From contig NC_079136.1 of NCBI RefSeq assembly GCF_945859705.1, positions 89,961,120-90,025,119 of the forward strand: 64,000 nt of DNA, given 5' to 3'. The notes under the pieces were generated by a model. That model had not been told where the DNA came from. It worked only from the letters and a program-made list of their open reading frames with translations, and did not search any database. This DNA is from Episyrphus balteatus. Lineage: Eukaryota > Arthropoda > Insecta > Diptera > Syrphidae. The number at the start of each line of letters is the position of its first letter. Position 1 is the stretch's first letter. The translations under genes and the position numbers were made by a program. This document shows positions 1 to 12,295 of this stretch, piece after piece.

Positions 1-558
1 TTTCTTACACATTTTTTTTCTCTTACACAAGAGTTAGGATATTGATTGTTGAAATAGTTTCAAAAAGTTTGGTTTTATAGTTCTCGAATAATATTCCTTA
101 AGGATTAGATTGTATAATATGATGACAGCTGATTGTAAATACTTAAAATATAATAAAATCGAAAGTAGGTGTTATGAATCAAGTTCTCATTTTCTTATGA
201 CAACTTTCGAAAAAAAAATATTTTTTTCTGACTCAGAATTGGTCAGAATATGGTCCAAACGTTGTCATGATTGCATTACAGGGTGTCCAGTAATGATCCA
301 AACGAAATACCTATGCTGAAGTGCTTACTTCCAAAATCCCAAATTCTTACGGTTTCCAAAGTTTAAAGTTTCTAAGTTATTTCTAACCCGTGTCGCCAAG
401 CAGCTCGAATTTCGTATGCGATTAGATTTTGGTTTTGTTCCTAGAAAAAAAATTTCCAATTTCCAGTCCACCTATTTTACGCAAAAAAAAAAATTAAACT
501 TGGCATATATTAATCCTATGTTTTTTGGAAATATTATTAAATATTATAGGGTAAATTT
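1..558. other. AT-rich sequence, nothing recognised
   Basis: Low-complexity AT-rich DNA up to the start of the first family A element. A 69-codon ORF on the plus strand here has no coding character (mixed composition, no splice sites in frame) and I treat it as chance. Confidence 0.6.
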
Positions 559-2024
559 ACTTGCGATATAGGTACTATAGGGCAATCTTAGGTTTCGTAA
601 AAAAAATCGAACTCGAGATAACAATTTTACATGACATTACGATGATGGAGAATGCCAAAAAAGTGGGTCCGGGAATTCTGTCTGTCTCTATCTGGAGCCT
701 AAACAAGTGAAGTGATTTTCTTCAAACTTGGTTGTTAGCAGTTTTTGGTGATTCCCTAGAGGGGAAATTGAAAATTTTTTTTATGACCAAAACTAACGGT
801 ACCTGCCATATAAACGGAAATACAAAAGTTAATTTTTTTCAAAAACGGCTCTAACGATTTTGATTCAAATTTTTTTTTGTAGTATTACACATAAGAGCCA
901 ACTTTTAATATAAAAAAAATATTTTTTGTACCGTTATTAACGGTACCTGTCATAGAACGGTTTTTTTCGTTTCTGAATATCTCGTACAACATTAACCCGA
1001 TTTTAATGAAAATTTTTATACAAAAGTGTTTAATGTCGTTTTCGATTGGATCTCCGGAAGCGTCCGGAATCATTCAGAAGACTTCTGAATCCGTTTTATT
1101 GGCATGAAAATGACAGCCAGAACGCTTCTCAGAAGAGAAATTCTCTTCTTGATTTCAAATCAGAATCAAATCAAGAAGCACTAATACATGAATACTCACA
1201 TGTCAAATATACACTCAATCATTGTTTATTATTATTTTTCATTCAAATTTTTTTCGTTTTCTGAAATTAATTTGTTTATTTATTTTCAAACAAATAAATT
1301 AAGCTTTTAAAATATTTTGCAAAACGAATTCAAGATTAATTTGTTGAATATTAGGTACTATTTTCTTCACATATTAATTATTCTTCAAGTCTTATGCCAT
1401 ATTTGACATTTTAAATTTCACAGAAAAACAAACACAAACACAAAAAAAATAGAATTGAGTGGAAGCAATTCAAATTGTTTTATTGGATTTCAGAATGAGT
1501 GAATCCTTGAGTGATTCCAATCGAAAACGACATAAGTAAAGGTTATATTAAAATTTTAGAAAATTTTCAAAAAACGCATTTTTGGATTTTTAAAGAATAT
1601 TTCAAAATTTTTTTTTTGAAAATCAATTTTTTGAAAACGGATTAATGAAAAATTTTGAAATTTAGTTTTTATTTGTAAATTAATTATTTCTTCAAAATGG
1701 CATACCAACTATTTTTTTGAAAAATATTAGAAAATTTTTATATACATATAAATAATTTTTTTTTTAAAAAACGGCTCCTACGATTTTCGAAAATTTTTTT
1801 CTAAAAATACCTTTTTATACAAGTAATAAAATGGCATACTTGGTTTCTTTTTTTAAAACATCATTTAAAACGGTGTTTAATTAATTATAAAAGCAGATTT
1901 TATTTTTTTACACTACCTATGAAATTTCTTGAAAATATCTAATTTTCTTGAATAAAAAGCTTTAACATTAGAGTTACTTTAAGCATAAGAGCAAGTACGT
2001 ACGACCCCAGTCGTGCATTTTATT
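559..2024 (+). mobile_element. Family A copy 1 (DINE-1/HINE-like), carrying a nested MITE
   Basis: The copy starts ACTTGCGATATAGGTAC and ends in the family's hairpin block with GACCCCAGTCGTGC near 2000-2016. Within the head is the conserved block ACATTACGATGATGGAGAA, followed by a short remnant of the GTCT microsatellite (about 678-690). The body carries the phrases ACGGTACCTGYCAT and ACGGCTCTAACGATTTTGA found in the other copies. It has no coding capacity. The body is interrupted by a 499-bp insertion at 1034-1532. Assignment to Helentron-associated elements is inferred from architecture: subterminal ACTTGC/GCAAGT inverted repeats, a microsatellite, a 3' hairpin and T-rich flanks. Confidence 0.8.
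1034..1532. mobile_element. PIF/Harbinger-like MITE inserted in family A copy 1
   Basis: The 17-bp inverted ends read TGTCGTTTTCGATTGGA on the left and its complement on the right (about 1516-1532). They are flanked by TAA at 1031-1033 and at 1533-1535. Family A copy 4 gives the empty site: near 29458 it reads GTGTTTAAGTAAAGG with one TAA, so the duplication is real. A 3-bp TAA/TTA duplication is typical of PIF/Harbinger elements. There is no transposase, so this is a non-autonomous copy. Confidence 0.85.
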
Positions 2025-2312
2025 AAGATTTCAACTATGAAAAAAAAAAATATAATTTCAGAAAAAAAATGATTTAAAATTTTCGTTTTCAAGGATAAAA
2101 AAGATATTAAAATTATTAAAATTAAAATATAATTTAAAAAAAAAGGCCAAATAACAATTTTTTTTAACAAAAATTGATAGAAAAAAATTGGTATTTTAAT
2201 CGATAGATTTGATAATATTAACCTATAAATGTCAAGCATAAAATTTTTTTTTAAATCTTTCGGAATCCATTTTAGCAACAGTAAGGACTAAATAATGTTC
2301 CAATAATATTTC

Positions 2313-2700
2313 TCTGCACTCAAAAAATTTATTAGTAAAACGGCTACGAATGGCATTCGTAATAAAAATATTCGTGCATTGTACGCTTACCTATTCGTTA
2401 AATACACGATGTATTCGTGCAGTAATATTTTTACGAATGCATTTGTAAAATTTTACTAATAACTATGATAGTATCCACGAATTTATTCGTTCAATGCACT
2501 AATTTCATTCGTAAACGAAAATTAAACAATTTTTATGAGTACATTGTACGAATTATTGTGTACATTTTACTAATAACATTAGGTAGTAAATTACTCGTAC
2601 GAATGACTTCGTAATTTCTTGCATTACATTCGTAGTATTTACTAATAAATTCGTTCTATTTACTAAGTAAATACTAATATTACTAACATTATTTCTCTGG
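2313..2700. repeat. Array of ATTCGTA / TTACTAAT short motifs
   Basis: About 390 bp made almost entirely of two short words in both orientations, ACGAATnn/ATTCGTnn and TTACTAATA, starting after GCACTCAAAAAATTT. The texture matches the subterminal arrays of the CACTGAA-ended elements at 24247 and 51142, although the motif differs. It may be a solo MITE of that type. I could not define clean ends or a duplication. Confidence 0.5.
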
Positions 2701-5166
2701 TCTTAACATTTAGCTGATAAAAACATAATTTCAGCCTCTGACTCCTGCTTAAATCTAAGTAAAATTTAATTTGTTCATCTAAAAATAATTTCAAAAGCAA
2801 ATCATAAATGAGTTTTTTTTTTTTTTCATTCCCTTTATTACAATAATGTTACCCTAATTGGGTCAAATACCTAATCCAGAATAATATACATAATGTTAAG
2901 AGCTTATATCCCCCAAAATAAATTATCATCTAGATTTTGTCGACCACACGCTAGCCTGCTCGCATATTTATTACAACGTCAATTGATGCGCCGAATATCA
3001 TGCTATGAACCTACAACCCAATTATTCGTTACCACACATCTAACACAAATAGCTGCTCTAAGTCACCCCTAATCCAAATGGCATATTAGTACCAATGTTT
3101 TCTTCTATATTTTTTCTTCTCTACCCTCAAGTCTCTTTAGTAATGTCAATTTTTTTATTCTCTGTCGCAACACAGCAGTACGCATTTTTTTTTCCATCAT
3201 TCCACCTCAGATCTGAGACCGGAAATGTTATTATGACAAACGTCACCCAGTCTTCTTGGAGTCACCCACCATTTCCTTATTGTACGTGTGCAATATCCTT
3301 CTGTTGTTGATGAACATTTTATATGGGGACTGAGTGTAAATGCCCACATTTTCATTGTGGGCCGACATCCATTATTTTCATTTATGACAACACGAGACCC
3401 ATCCGTCCCGCCATGCCACCCGCTGAGTTCTCCATACCGCACCATCTCTCCGCATTGTACCGCCTCACTTCGCCTAGCCCAACCGAAAGAGCGATTGCAT
3501 CCGAAAGCGTCTTTAAATGTGCCCCAAAACTACTCTTTCCAGATTTTGTAGGAAAGATCCGGGATACCAGAGAGATATAGACACAGAAAATTGACTCGTT
3601 ATGCTCCAAATGGAAGGATAATATAGTGAGCAAGCAAAATCTGCTCAATATTATACGAAGATGGCTCTGCTGCTGTTGCCGCTGCTGAGGAGAGATTAAG
3701 TGCCATGTGTGCCACCGTCATATATCACTTGTTGGTTGGTTGGTGGTAACACATTAGGGGGCGGATTGGGTGGTGGGTATAGTCAAGTCATGTCTGTATA
3801 ATATTGTAGCAATGGTCTAAATCGACTCCTCTGCAGTCGCTGGGTAAGACCGGCTGGTATTCTGTTTGAACGATGTCAACTAACTGGACTGATGTGCAGA
3901 GCTTCTTCCACTCATTTAGACATTGAAACACAACATCCATTGGATAGCAGTGTAGCAGAGCATCTAGAATTTGGGGTATTGGTTGGTAGAAAACAAAAGT
4001 TTCAATTATTGTTGCTACTGCGTCAGCAAAGTTACATGATGCTGAGTATATATTGATGGGCCTTAATATCAAAAAAGGCTTTTATGCGGAGAGGGTATAG
4101 GGGATTTGGTTTGTTGTGGAGTTTGGGATAAATCAATATTTTGTAGTAAGCACAGATTAGGAGGGCTAAAGGGTTCGAAAAAGCAGTTATTTGATGGGTG
4201 TTTTCTACGTCCGCATATATACTCGTATATTAGGTACTATATATATTTTTTTTATATTTTGGTAAAATTTCGTCAACAGCAAGCTGTGGTAGTCGACGAA
4301 AATGTGTGGATATCTGGTGGCGACCTAATTGATTGATACATGACACAAGAGTAGGTATGTATACTGTACTGTATGCCCCGGTCTAATGTGAGACCGGATT
4401 GTGCGGTAATGTGTTGCCATAAAGAAGCTACAAGTTCTAAAATCGATCGCTCTGATGGTAGTTGTTGTTGGTGTTCAGCTAAGTGCTTCTAAAATGTTTA
4501 AGGAGAGCCATTAAAAAGAGATGTGGCTTTTCAAAGTATTGTGGCTTATTAGCTATGGCCATTATAGGAAGAATGAAAATAAATCGTAGGTAATTTTTTT
4601 ATTTTTTTTTTTTTTTTATTTGAACGAAAATAGGTGCTTTGTGATTTAGGCAATAAAAATTACACGTTTTGTCTATTATGTCTGGCGATTATAAAGTTGC
4701 GATAAATAACATAAATCTATAAAAACATATCTAATTGGTGTCTCAAAATAGGATAGGTATCCTATTCCTTAAATTTGCTTGGTCGCTGGACAGTAGGGCA
4801 GGGGGAAGTAAACTGTTGTTTTAATTTGGATTATCTACTGAATTGACATCTTCTAAACGAAATTTCCTAAGCGGACATCTTAAAGGATAATAATACACAA
4901 AATGCAAGACCAAAATGCACGTATAAAAAAGTAAGCAGCTTAACTATTGTTACCAAAACAAGCCTAGTACTCTAATGATGCCAAACAAAATTTGTTTTCG
5001 TCCTCCACCAAAATCTCAGAAGACAGGCAAAGATAAAATGGACAACAAAACCAAACAAAAATGGCTTAAATGCCAACTTTTCGCACTACTCAAATAATTA
5101 CATTGACGGTTATGTAAGTTTTTAACGATTTCTAGCATAAGTAGACCTCTCACCTCTTATTTAAAT
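2701..5166. other. Probably single-copy noncoding block
   Basis: Less AT-rich than its surroundings, especially 2930-3800 and 4010-4560. I see no second copy in the window. Several overlapping ORFs of 70-94 codons occur on both strands at 3095-4072, but none has splice sites or protein-like motifs. The longest is on the minus strand (3788-4072) and I do not recognise it. The block is best read as intron or intergenic DNA, possibly with regulatory content in the GC-richer part. Confidence 0.5.
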
Positions 5167-6132
5167 AAAATGCACGACTGGGTCGCACGAACTTGCTCTT
5201 AGAGTTAAAGTTGCTTAAATTTTTAAGACTTTATATAGAAATTTGGAAAAAAAAAAAAATAAAATTCGTTTTTTAAAAAAATAAAATAAAATCTAAAATT
5301 GAATTGCCCTCCAAAACAAGTATGCAGTTTTGATTGATATATTAACATGCATTTTTAGAAAAAAAAATTTCAAAATCCTTAGAGCCGTTTTTAAAAAAAA
5401 TAATTTTTTATAAATAATTTTTTGGAAAAAAAGTTTTAAAATAAAATTGGTATGCCATTTTGTAGAAATCACTAATCAACATCAAAAAACAAAATTTCAA
5501 AAAAATTCAATGTCCCGTTTTCGAAAATTTGATTTTTCAAAAAAAAATTTTCAAATTTTTTTTAAAAATCCAAAAATTATTTTTTATGAAATTTTATTTT
5601 TGGTTTATACTTAAATTATATAAATGCTTCTTCACAAAAAGTTTCGTTGAAATCGAATAATCAGTTTCGGAGATAATCGGATTTGAAAAAAAACGTTCTA
5701 TGGCAGGTACCGTTAATAGTGATTTTCAAAAAAAAATTTTTTCATTAGAAGATAAACCTTAGCTTAAAACTAACATTTGAATTTTTTAAACAAAATCGTT
5801 GGAGCCGTTTTCGAGATATTTCAATTTTTCTTAAATCGGTATATGACATGTACCGTTATTTTTGGTCCAAAAAAATTAATTCCAAAAACCCCTCTGGAGA
5901 GTCGCCAAATAACGCTACATACCAAGTTTGACATTAATCGGTCCATCCGTTTAGGCTGTAGCTCCTTATACAGACAGACAGACAGACAGACTGACAGACA
6001 GACAGACAGACGGACTTCCGGGACCCACTTTTTTGGCATTGTCTACCATCGTAATGTCATGGAAAAATGTTATCTCAACTTTTTTTTTTGTACGAATGCA
6101 TAACTTGATATATAGTACCTATATCGCAAGTA
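5167..6132 (-). mobile_element. Family A copy 2 (DINE-1/HINE-like)
   Basis: Reverse-oriented copy. The hairpin end (TGCACGACTGGGTCGCACG) is at 5170-5188, and the head ends in ACTTGC read on the minus strand at 6132. The microsatellite is (CAGA)n at about 5973-6010. The A-T rich body and the ACGGTACCTGCCAT phrase match copy 5 most closely. The last 9-10 bp of the head (TATATAGTACCTATATCGC) match the other copies. It has no coding capacity. Confidence 0.82.
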
Positions 6133-6441
6133 AAAATATAGATGCAAAAGTTGTAGATAAGAGATTTAAATCTTTTACTTTTTACTTTTTTTTTTACATA
6201 AGCTCAAAAATATTATGAAAAAAATTCCAAAAGTCATTTTTTTTTAAATTTTAATCTTCATTCACAAAATATTGTTCGATTTTTCCAGTTAATGAAAATT
6301 CCGTTCTTGTTGCTCTTTCACTGATTAAATTAATGCAACAAATTTTTTGATAAAATCTTAACTTTAGAGTTCGTCCATATTGCCTGTTTTACTATGAGCA
6401 CGGAATATCTTGGGATATATTTCTATCTAACCTTATATTTA

Positions 6442-6700
6442 CATATTGTCGCTCTCATGAGAAAACCTCGTAACTCCCAAAATCAAAATTTTACAGGAGA
6501 GACGAAAGAGTAAACAAACAACAGAGTAGTTGGGAAGAAACGCGCTGTGCAAAATTTTAATTTAAGTCTATTTAGAGTTTTCGGAATGACCAAAAATTTT
6601 CTGGGTTGCTCCGCTGACATATTTTCTAAAGAATGGCATTCAAAAGTCATTTTTGAAAAAAAGTGGAGTTACGAGGTTTTCTCATGAGACCGACGATATG
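6442..6700. mobile_element. 259-bp MITE with about 35-bp inverted ends and TA duplication
   Basis: The left end begins CATATTGTCGCTCTC and continues through GAGAAAACCTCGTAACTCC. The right end is the complement of nearly the same sequence with two mismatches (TCGTCGGTC). TA lies directly outside both ends (6440-6441 and 6701-6702), as expected for Tc1/mariner-type insertion. There is no ORF. I found no second copy in the window. Confidence 0.8.
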
Positions 6701-6702
6701 TA

Positions 6703-7576
6703 CTTCAATCGCTATTAATCTTTTTAAAATTCATTTGAAAGAAATGAGAAAGAAGTATGTTGTTGTAGGTCTAGGTATGTACACCAGAAATTAGAGCGCT
6801 GAACTTTCGACATACTATATTCTATTTATCATATAGAACGGGTAACTTTTTTCATAAATGATTCCATAAACTATTTTTATTCTTTAATTTAACTTTCTAC
6901 CTATATACCTTTAATGTTCTAAACTTAGCTAATATGAAACTCAGGTACGATTTATGTCACAATATGAACCCTACAGACTAAATATGGGCACTAAGAGACG
7001 ATAGTTTTTTTTTTCATGAACGGAAAAGTTTTGTTTTATATTAAATTTGAAGTGTAAACTTGACAAAAAAATAAATAAATACCTTTCATAAATTTTGAGA
7101 AACAAAACCGACTAATGGATTAGATGTTCTCGTATCATTCCAGTAGAAAATGAGTTTTATTAAAAAAAAAAGTTTTTAATACTGAAGCTTCTGTATGATA
7201 GGTAGGTAGTATTATCTCAAGCAAACATAAAAAAAAACACATTATAAAATAAAAGGTTTTCCCCTCGAAACAAGTCTGATTTTATAAATTAACCAAAACA
7301 TTTAATTTTAGAACTTTCAATAATTTTTCAATGATATGCTTTATTAAAACATATTCTTTTTTTTTCTCTTTCCAGGTAAGTTAATCCTTAAAGGACCCTA
7401 TTTATTTTAGTAAATCTGTTAAGTAAGTTAATTTGTAATTAAACTAACTAAAAATTGTTATAATAGTCCTTATATTTGTCAATTTTAAGGCCACGTTTGC
7501 GATAAGTTCACAAACAAAATTCACGAAATGAGGACTAACTCTTATGATAAAAGTTTTCTAAAATATAGATATATTA
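6703..7576. other. AT-rich intervening sequence, nothing recognised
   Basis: No gene, repeat family or splice-supported ORF seen between the small MITE and the foldback element. Confidence 0.5.
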
Positions 7577-9050
7577 GTGGAGTAACTAAAGCTCAAAAAT
7601 TGGCAATATTAGGGAACCCGGCCGAACAGCTTAGATTTTGATGATCTTTTTTTTCAAACGTCGGTAATTAAAAATACTTTAAAGTCTATAGATTAAAAAC
7701 TGCCGGTGTTGCCGTTTTGATTTTTTAAATTTAATTGAAGATTTTTGTGAACAAAAACAAATTTATTTTCAAAAATTTTCTTAAATTTCATAAATTAATT
7801 GATGCCAAAAGATTGTCTAGGAAATTCAAGGAAAAAAAATATATGGGAGTGAGGGACAATCTTCCATAGTTAAAGCGATAGATGCAATTTTCTTATTAAT
7901 TGACTTCAAACACAAAAAAAAATATTTGAACACAACGGCAACACCTACAATATTCAAATATACATATTTTAAAAGCTAGAAGCTTAGTCATATATGTAAA
8001 ATTAAAATTAAGTTAATTGAATGAACGGCTTTTGAAAGAATGGTAATTGAACTCAGATTTTTGAAAAAAAAAATTATTGAAAAAATTTTAACATGTCGTT
8101 TTTTAAACTTGGTCGTAATATAAAATGCATTTATTTTCAAATTTTTTTGGCCGCATTTATTATGATTTCAAATTATAAAAGGAAATGTCAATATGTATTA
8201 CGGTTTATGAAAAAAATTAAAAAGTATTTCATTTTCGAAGAACTTTTTTTAATAAAAGTTTTGAAAAAAAATGTAACTTATTTTTTTTTAAAAGTTCAAC
8301 ATCTAAACATAAAATTATTTTTTATTCATTTAGCAAAAAGTTCCTATTTACCACAGTCTTTGAGAAAATTAATTATTTAATTAATTATTGCAAAAATTCA
8401 GTTTTAATAAAAAAAAACCATTGAAATTGAAGTAATTTTTCATTTTTTTTTTCAAAAGTGTGATATATTTGACCTTTTTTGCTTCGAAATTCAACTGATA
8501 ATATTTATGGTCAAAAATTTTTTTTAAATAAATTCATATTTTATTAGAAAAGGTTTGGAAAAAAGTCATTTTAAATTTTTCTAATAACATTTTTTTTTTT
8601 TAATTCTGAGTTTGAGGACCATTTTTTCAAAAAGTCTTGATTAAATTTAAGAGATAAGAATGAGCTTCTGGCTTTTTAAAAATGTATTTTAAAATATTGT
8701 AGGTGTTGCCGTTGTTTTCAAAATATTTTTTTTGTGTTTTAGGTCAGAATGTTAGAAAATTGCATTTATCGCTTAAACGATGGAAGATTGTCCCGTACTG
8801 CCTTTTATATATTTTCCTTAAATTACCTAGAGAATCTTTTGCTATCATTTGTTTTATGAAATTTAAGCAAAAAAATGGTCTTGTTAAAAAAAATTTAATT
8901 TTAATTTTAAAAAACAATACGGCAACACCGGCAATTTTTAATCTATAGACTTTAAAGTATTTTTAATTACCTACGTTTGAAAAAAAAATCGTCAAAATCA
9001 GAGCTGTTCGGCCGGGTTCCCTAATAATTTGCTTTAGTTAGGTACTCTAC
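7577..9050. mobile_element. Foldback element F copy 1, TA duplication
   Basis: The ends are GTGGAGTAACTAAAGC on the left and its near-complement (GTAGAG form) on the right, each flanked by TA. Inside both ends lies AGGGAACCCGGCCGAACAG in inverted orientation. The inverted homology runs nearly to the centre. For example, TGCCGGTGTTGCCG near 7702 pairs with its complement near 8925, and the GATAGATGCAATTTTC block near 7878 pairs with one near 8760. The arms are diverged, so this is an old hairpin of about 700-bp arms. The ORFs inside (8093-8380, 8703-8948) are by-products. Confidence 0.85.
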
Positions 9051-9052
9051 TA

Positions 9053-11840
9053 ATAATCAAAAAGATTATTTCAAGTTTGTTTTAATAAGACAGGAGAATG
9101 TAAAAAAAAACATCATCGATTAAAATGAGACATACTACACGGCTTGAAACAACATTAATCAAGCCTATACATAGATAATGTCTCACAATATCTACCTAAT
9201 TTTTAATTAAAAGCATATCTCATTAAATTTTTCTGACCTCTTAACCAAGTACCTACTCGTTTGCCATACAATTTCTTTTATATTAAGAATTTAAGATTAT
9301 TTATTTTGAAAATCATTAAAAAATTCAAAAAAAGAAAATATTAATCGACAGAAAAAAAACTGTACCGTTAGGTACATAAAATGAATATTTTTTTTAAAGT
9401 GGATCCTTATTTGCTACAGTACCTACGTTTATTTTTAAAAATTTTAAACCGTTTTTTCCGATCCACCCTTTTATCTGTAATCCAAATAGGTAAGTCTCAT
9501 TTGTATGGATTCTGGGTATTTTTGTTTTATATCCTCCTTGAAGAAAAAAAAAAAAACGTTTTTACTAAATTTTTAATTTTAACAAAAAAGGAAAGATTTT
9601 TTACTACCCTAATACAGAGTTTGAACGTCAACATCAGGGCATTATGTATTTAAAAAAAAACTGGTCCTGTTCGTGTTAATTTTTTCCTAAAAATTAATTT
9701 TTTCTAGCGCTTTCATGTTCCGATTTTTCTTTATTTTACCTGATTGCACCAGCTATAGGTATTCTTTCACACATAAAATAATAAAACACAGAAAATCATT
9801 TCTTTCTGCAATTTATTTTCTCTTTTTCCACCTGGCTAACAACAACAATAAGACTTGACGAGTTTAAAATCCTTGTAAGACATTTTTTTTTGGTATTCAA
9901 TAGGTTTAACTCAGTCCCCTACATTTAGAACATAAGAAATAATTATTTCTTGAAAATAAAATAAAATTTTGTTTTAATTTTAAATTCTTTAACTCAATTG
10001 AGCTCCCTTCACCTACCTACGTCAACACTTTAAGGTACAAAAAAAAAAAAACCCTACAAATCCGATTGTTAAGAAGATATTCTCTTGCCTTTTGCCTACC
10101 TATTAAAAGTTTATGTTCCCATGAATTTTTAATTTATCCAAGGATGTCATCCTCATCAGAGACATCTTTTTTTTTGATATTTTTAATCCTAATCGCCTAA
10201 AGGAAAATAAATTTAATTATTTTTAATTTTGGTTATATGAATACAAAAAAGAGCTGATTTTTACGAAGAAATGTATATATCCGGTTGGGTCGGTTTAAAT
10301 AATTGACAAAAAAAAAAAAAGAAAATATAAAAAGAATCCAAAGAGATTCGTTGCCTTTTGGTGGTTGCAACATTAAATTAGGGCAGAGAAAAGGTGGTTT
10401 TTCATACCCAAATGACAGAAACTAGGTGAGTTTAATTTTTTCTTTAAGCTTTTTTTCGTCAAATGTCGTAAATTCTTTATACAGTAGGTACTTTCAATAA
10501 ATTCTGTCTTTAAGGACATTTTGGTATGCTTGATTTTTTTTTCCTTCATTAAAGCACCTTCTTTTTCTATATTAAAAAAAAAAACAACAACAAAAACAAA
10601 ACTTAAATCCGCATCAACCATGAAGATTACTCTTGTGTTAGACTAAGTTGCAAAAAGGAAAATTTGTTTCGTTGGCTCCGTTTGCCCTTTTTCAGACTAT
10701 TTATAAGTTTATGCCTTTGGAAATAAATACAACCCATATAGCTCTTTTGTGAATTTTTCTTACTTTGTGATGGCTGTGGGTGATGGCATAAAAAATCAAC
10801 GGAAATAAATAATATAACAAAGGGCCACGCAGAATTTGTATTTAGATTGTATAAATGTGACTGTTGACGAAAAGGAGGTCGCATAAACGGTGTTTGTTTT
10901 AAAAGTAACATCAACATTTTTTTTTTTTTTTAATTTATTATTCATGCTTTTTGAAGACAATTTTTTATTTGTATTCACATGAAACCAAAGCTTTTGAGTA
11001 AAACAATAATTTAACAGAAGTGGTCCTAAGCCATGGGATGAGTGTCGTAGTAAATAGGCCTTGAAAGTAATAGATATCTATAGGTAGGATTGGTACTAGA
11101 CCGAGGGCCCAAAGCAAGTTTGGGAATGGAGGTATTACCGGAATTAATGTAAGTAGTTTTATGGATGCGTCCAAAAAGTGTATACAAATAGTTTCAGGAG
11201 GGTTGAAGTTTTCCAATTGATGTTAGAAGCTGAGCAGAATGAACAGTAAATTAAAGTAGTCTGACTTTTAAATTCGATATTAAAACTCCTATAACTATAA
11301 AACTGCGTAGGTATACTTATAATTTGGTTACACAATATCAACTTCAAAAATTGGCTGTGGGCTCTAAAACAAAAGAAGTTCTTATATTGATACTCCAGTC
11401 AAAGCGTCGGAAAAAAGGGCCTCACCTTGCGCAGAGAGGCACTGTCAGTTTTTATTTCATGGATCGATAGGGGTATATTTAAAAGGCTTAAACCCAATTT
11501 CTCACCACCTGATCATTCTTTTTAGAATGCATTTTACAGAAAAAATCAGCTCTTTATCACCAAAGATGGCCGAGCAATTGATAAATGAACACATGCAAAA
11601 CCGGTGCGAAAACACCCAAAAATATCGTTTTTTGGGAATAACTCGGCTTCAGAGTGTCCTACGACAAAAAATAAAGCTATTAATTTTTCGTTGCAACATT
11701 TTCTATCGATTTGGTGCACATTATTTTTGTTGAAACAAATAAAAAATAAGTATAAGTAATATTAAGTCAAAGACGTTTTTTTGTTTAGCAAACTCTTGCC
11801 TTATTATTTTGTAAACGGTGCAAGTATTGGGTAAAAAAAT
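9053..11840. other. AT-rich intervening sequence, nothing recognised
   Basis: Long homopolymer-rich DNA with small ORFs on both strands that lack any coding signature. The part near 10980-11230 is somewhat richer in GC. No repeated family found apart from the CCAGTCAAA word at 11395, which resembles the ends of the palindrome core at 14483. Confidence 0.45.
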
Positions 11841-12172
11841 AAATTACTGTTGTAGTCCTTTAACTTATCTACAATTTAAAAAAAAATTAGCTCTCTACGA
11901 CCCACACGAGCCGAGTTATTATAATTTTAAGAAAGCATCATTCCGTAAGAAAATTTAAAAAAATTTCCCTTGTTTATTTACAAGTCGAACAATTATAGTT
12001 CTCAGTGAGAGGGGTTGTTTTCATTGTTTCTTGTTATATGTCTTGTCTCATGTTTTTCGTTGGGCATTTGGAACTTTTTAAAAAAAATTAATTTCTCGGC
12101 TCGTGTGGGTCGTAGAGAGCTAATTCTTTTTTTAAATTGTAGATAATTTAAAGGACTACAAGAGTAATTTAT
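11841..12172. repeat. Inverted repeat, arms about 75 bp, loop about 180 bp
   Basis: The left arm at 11841-11915 contains GCTCTCTACGACCCACACG. The right arm at 12093-12172 contains the complementary CGTGTGGGTCGTAGAGAGC. A TTTAAATTGTAGATAA-type segment and a TAGTCCTTTAA segment also pair. There is no ORF. It could be the core of a degraded foldback element whose outer ends are not visible. Confidence 0.75.
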
Positions 12173-12295
12173 ATGCTTTTCATGGGTTTTGGCGTTAGAA
12201 ATTATTTTCGTGTTCATTTCTTGACAAAACAAAATGAAATGTGCTAAAATGAAGGATATTAGTATGGAAAATAAAAAAATTCTTCTAATTTTTTA

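Noticed and set aside
3788..4072. 94-codon minus-strand ORF with varied composition
   Set aside because: It has no splice sites, motif or recognised homology. It could be chance in a GC-richer block, and I keep it only as a low-priority candidate.
5821..6039. ORF starting MPKKWVPEVRLSVCLSV, also present in copy 5
   Set aside because: The same frame recurs because family A heads share ATGCCAAAAAAGTGGG before the microsatellite. The frame is short and breaks in other copies.
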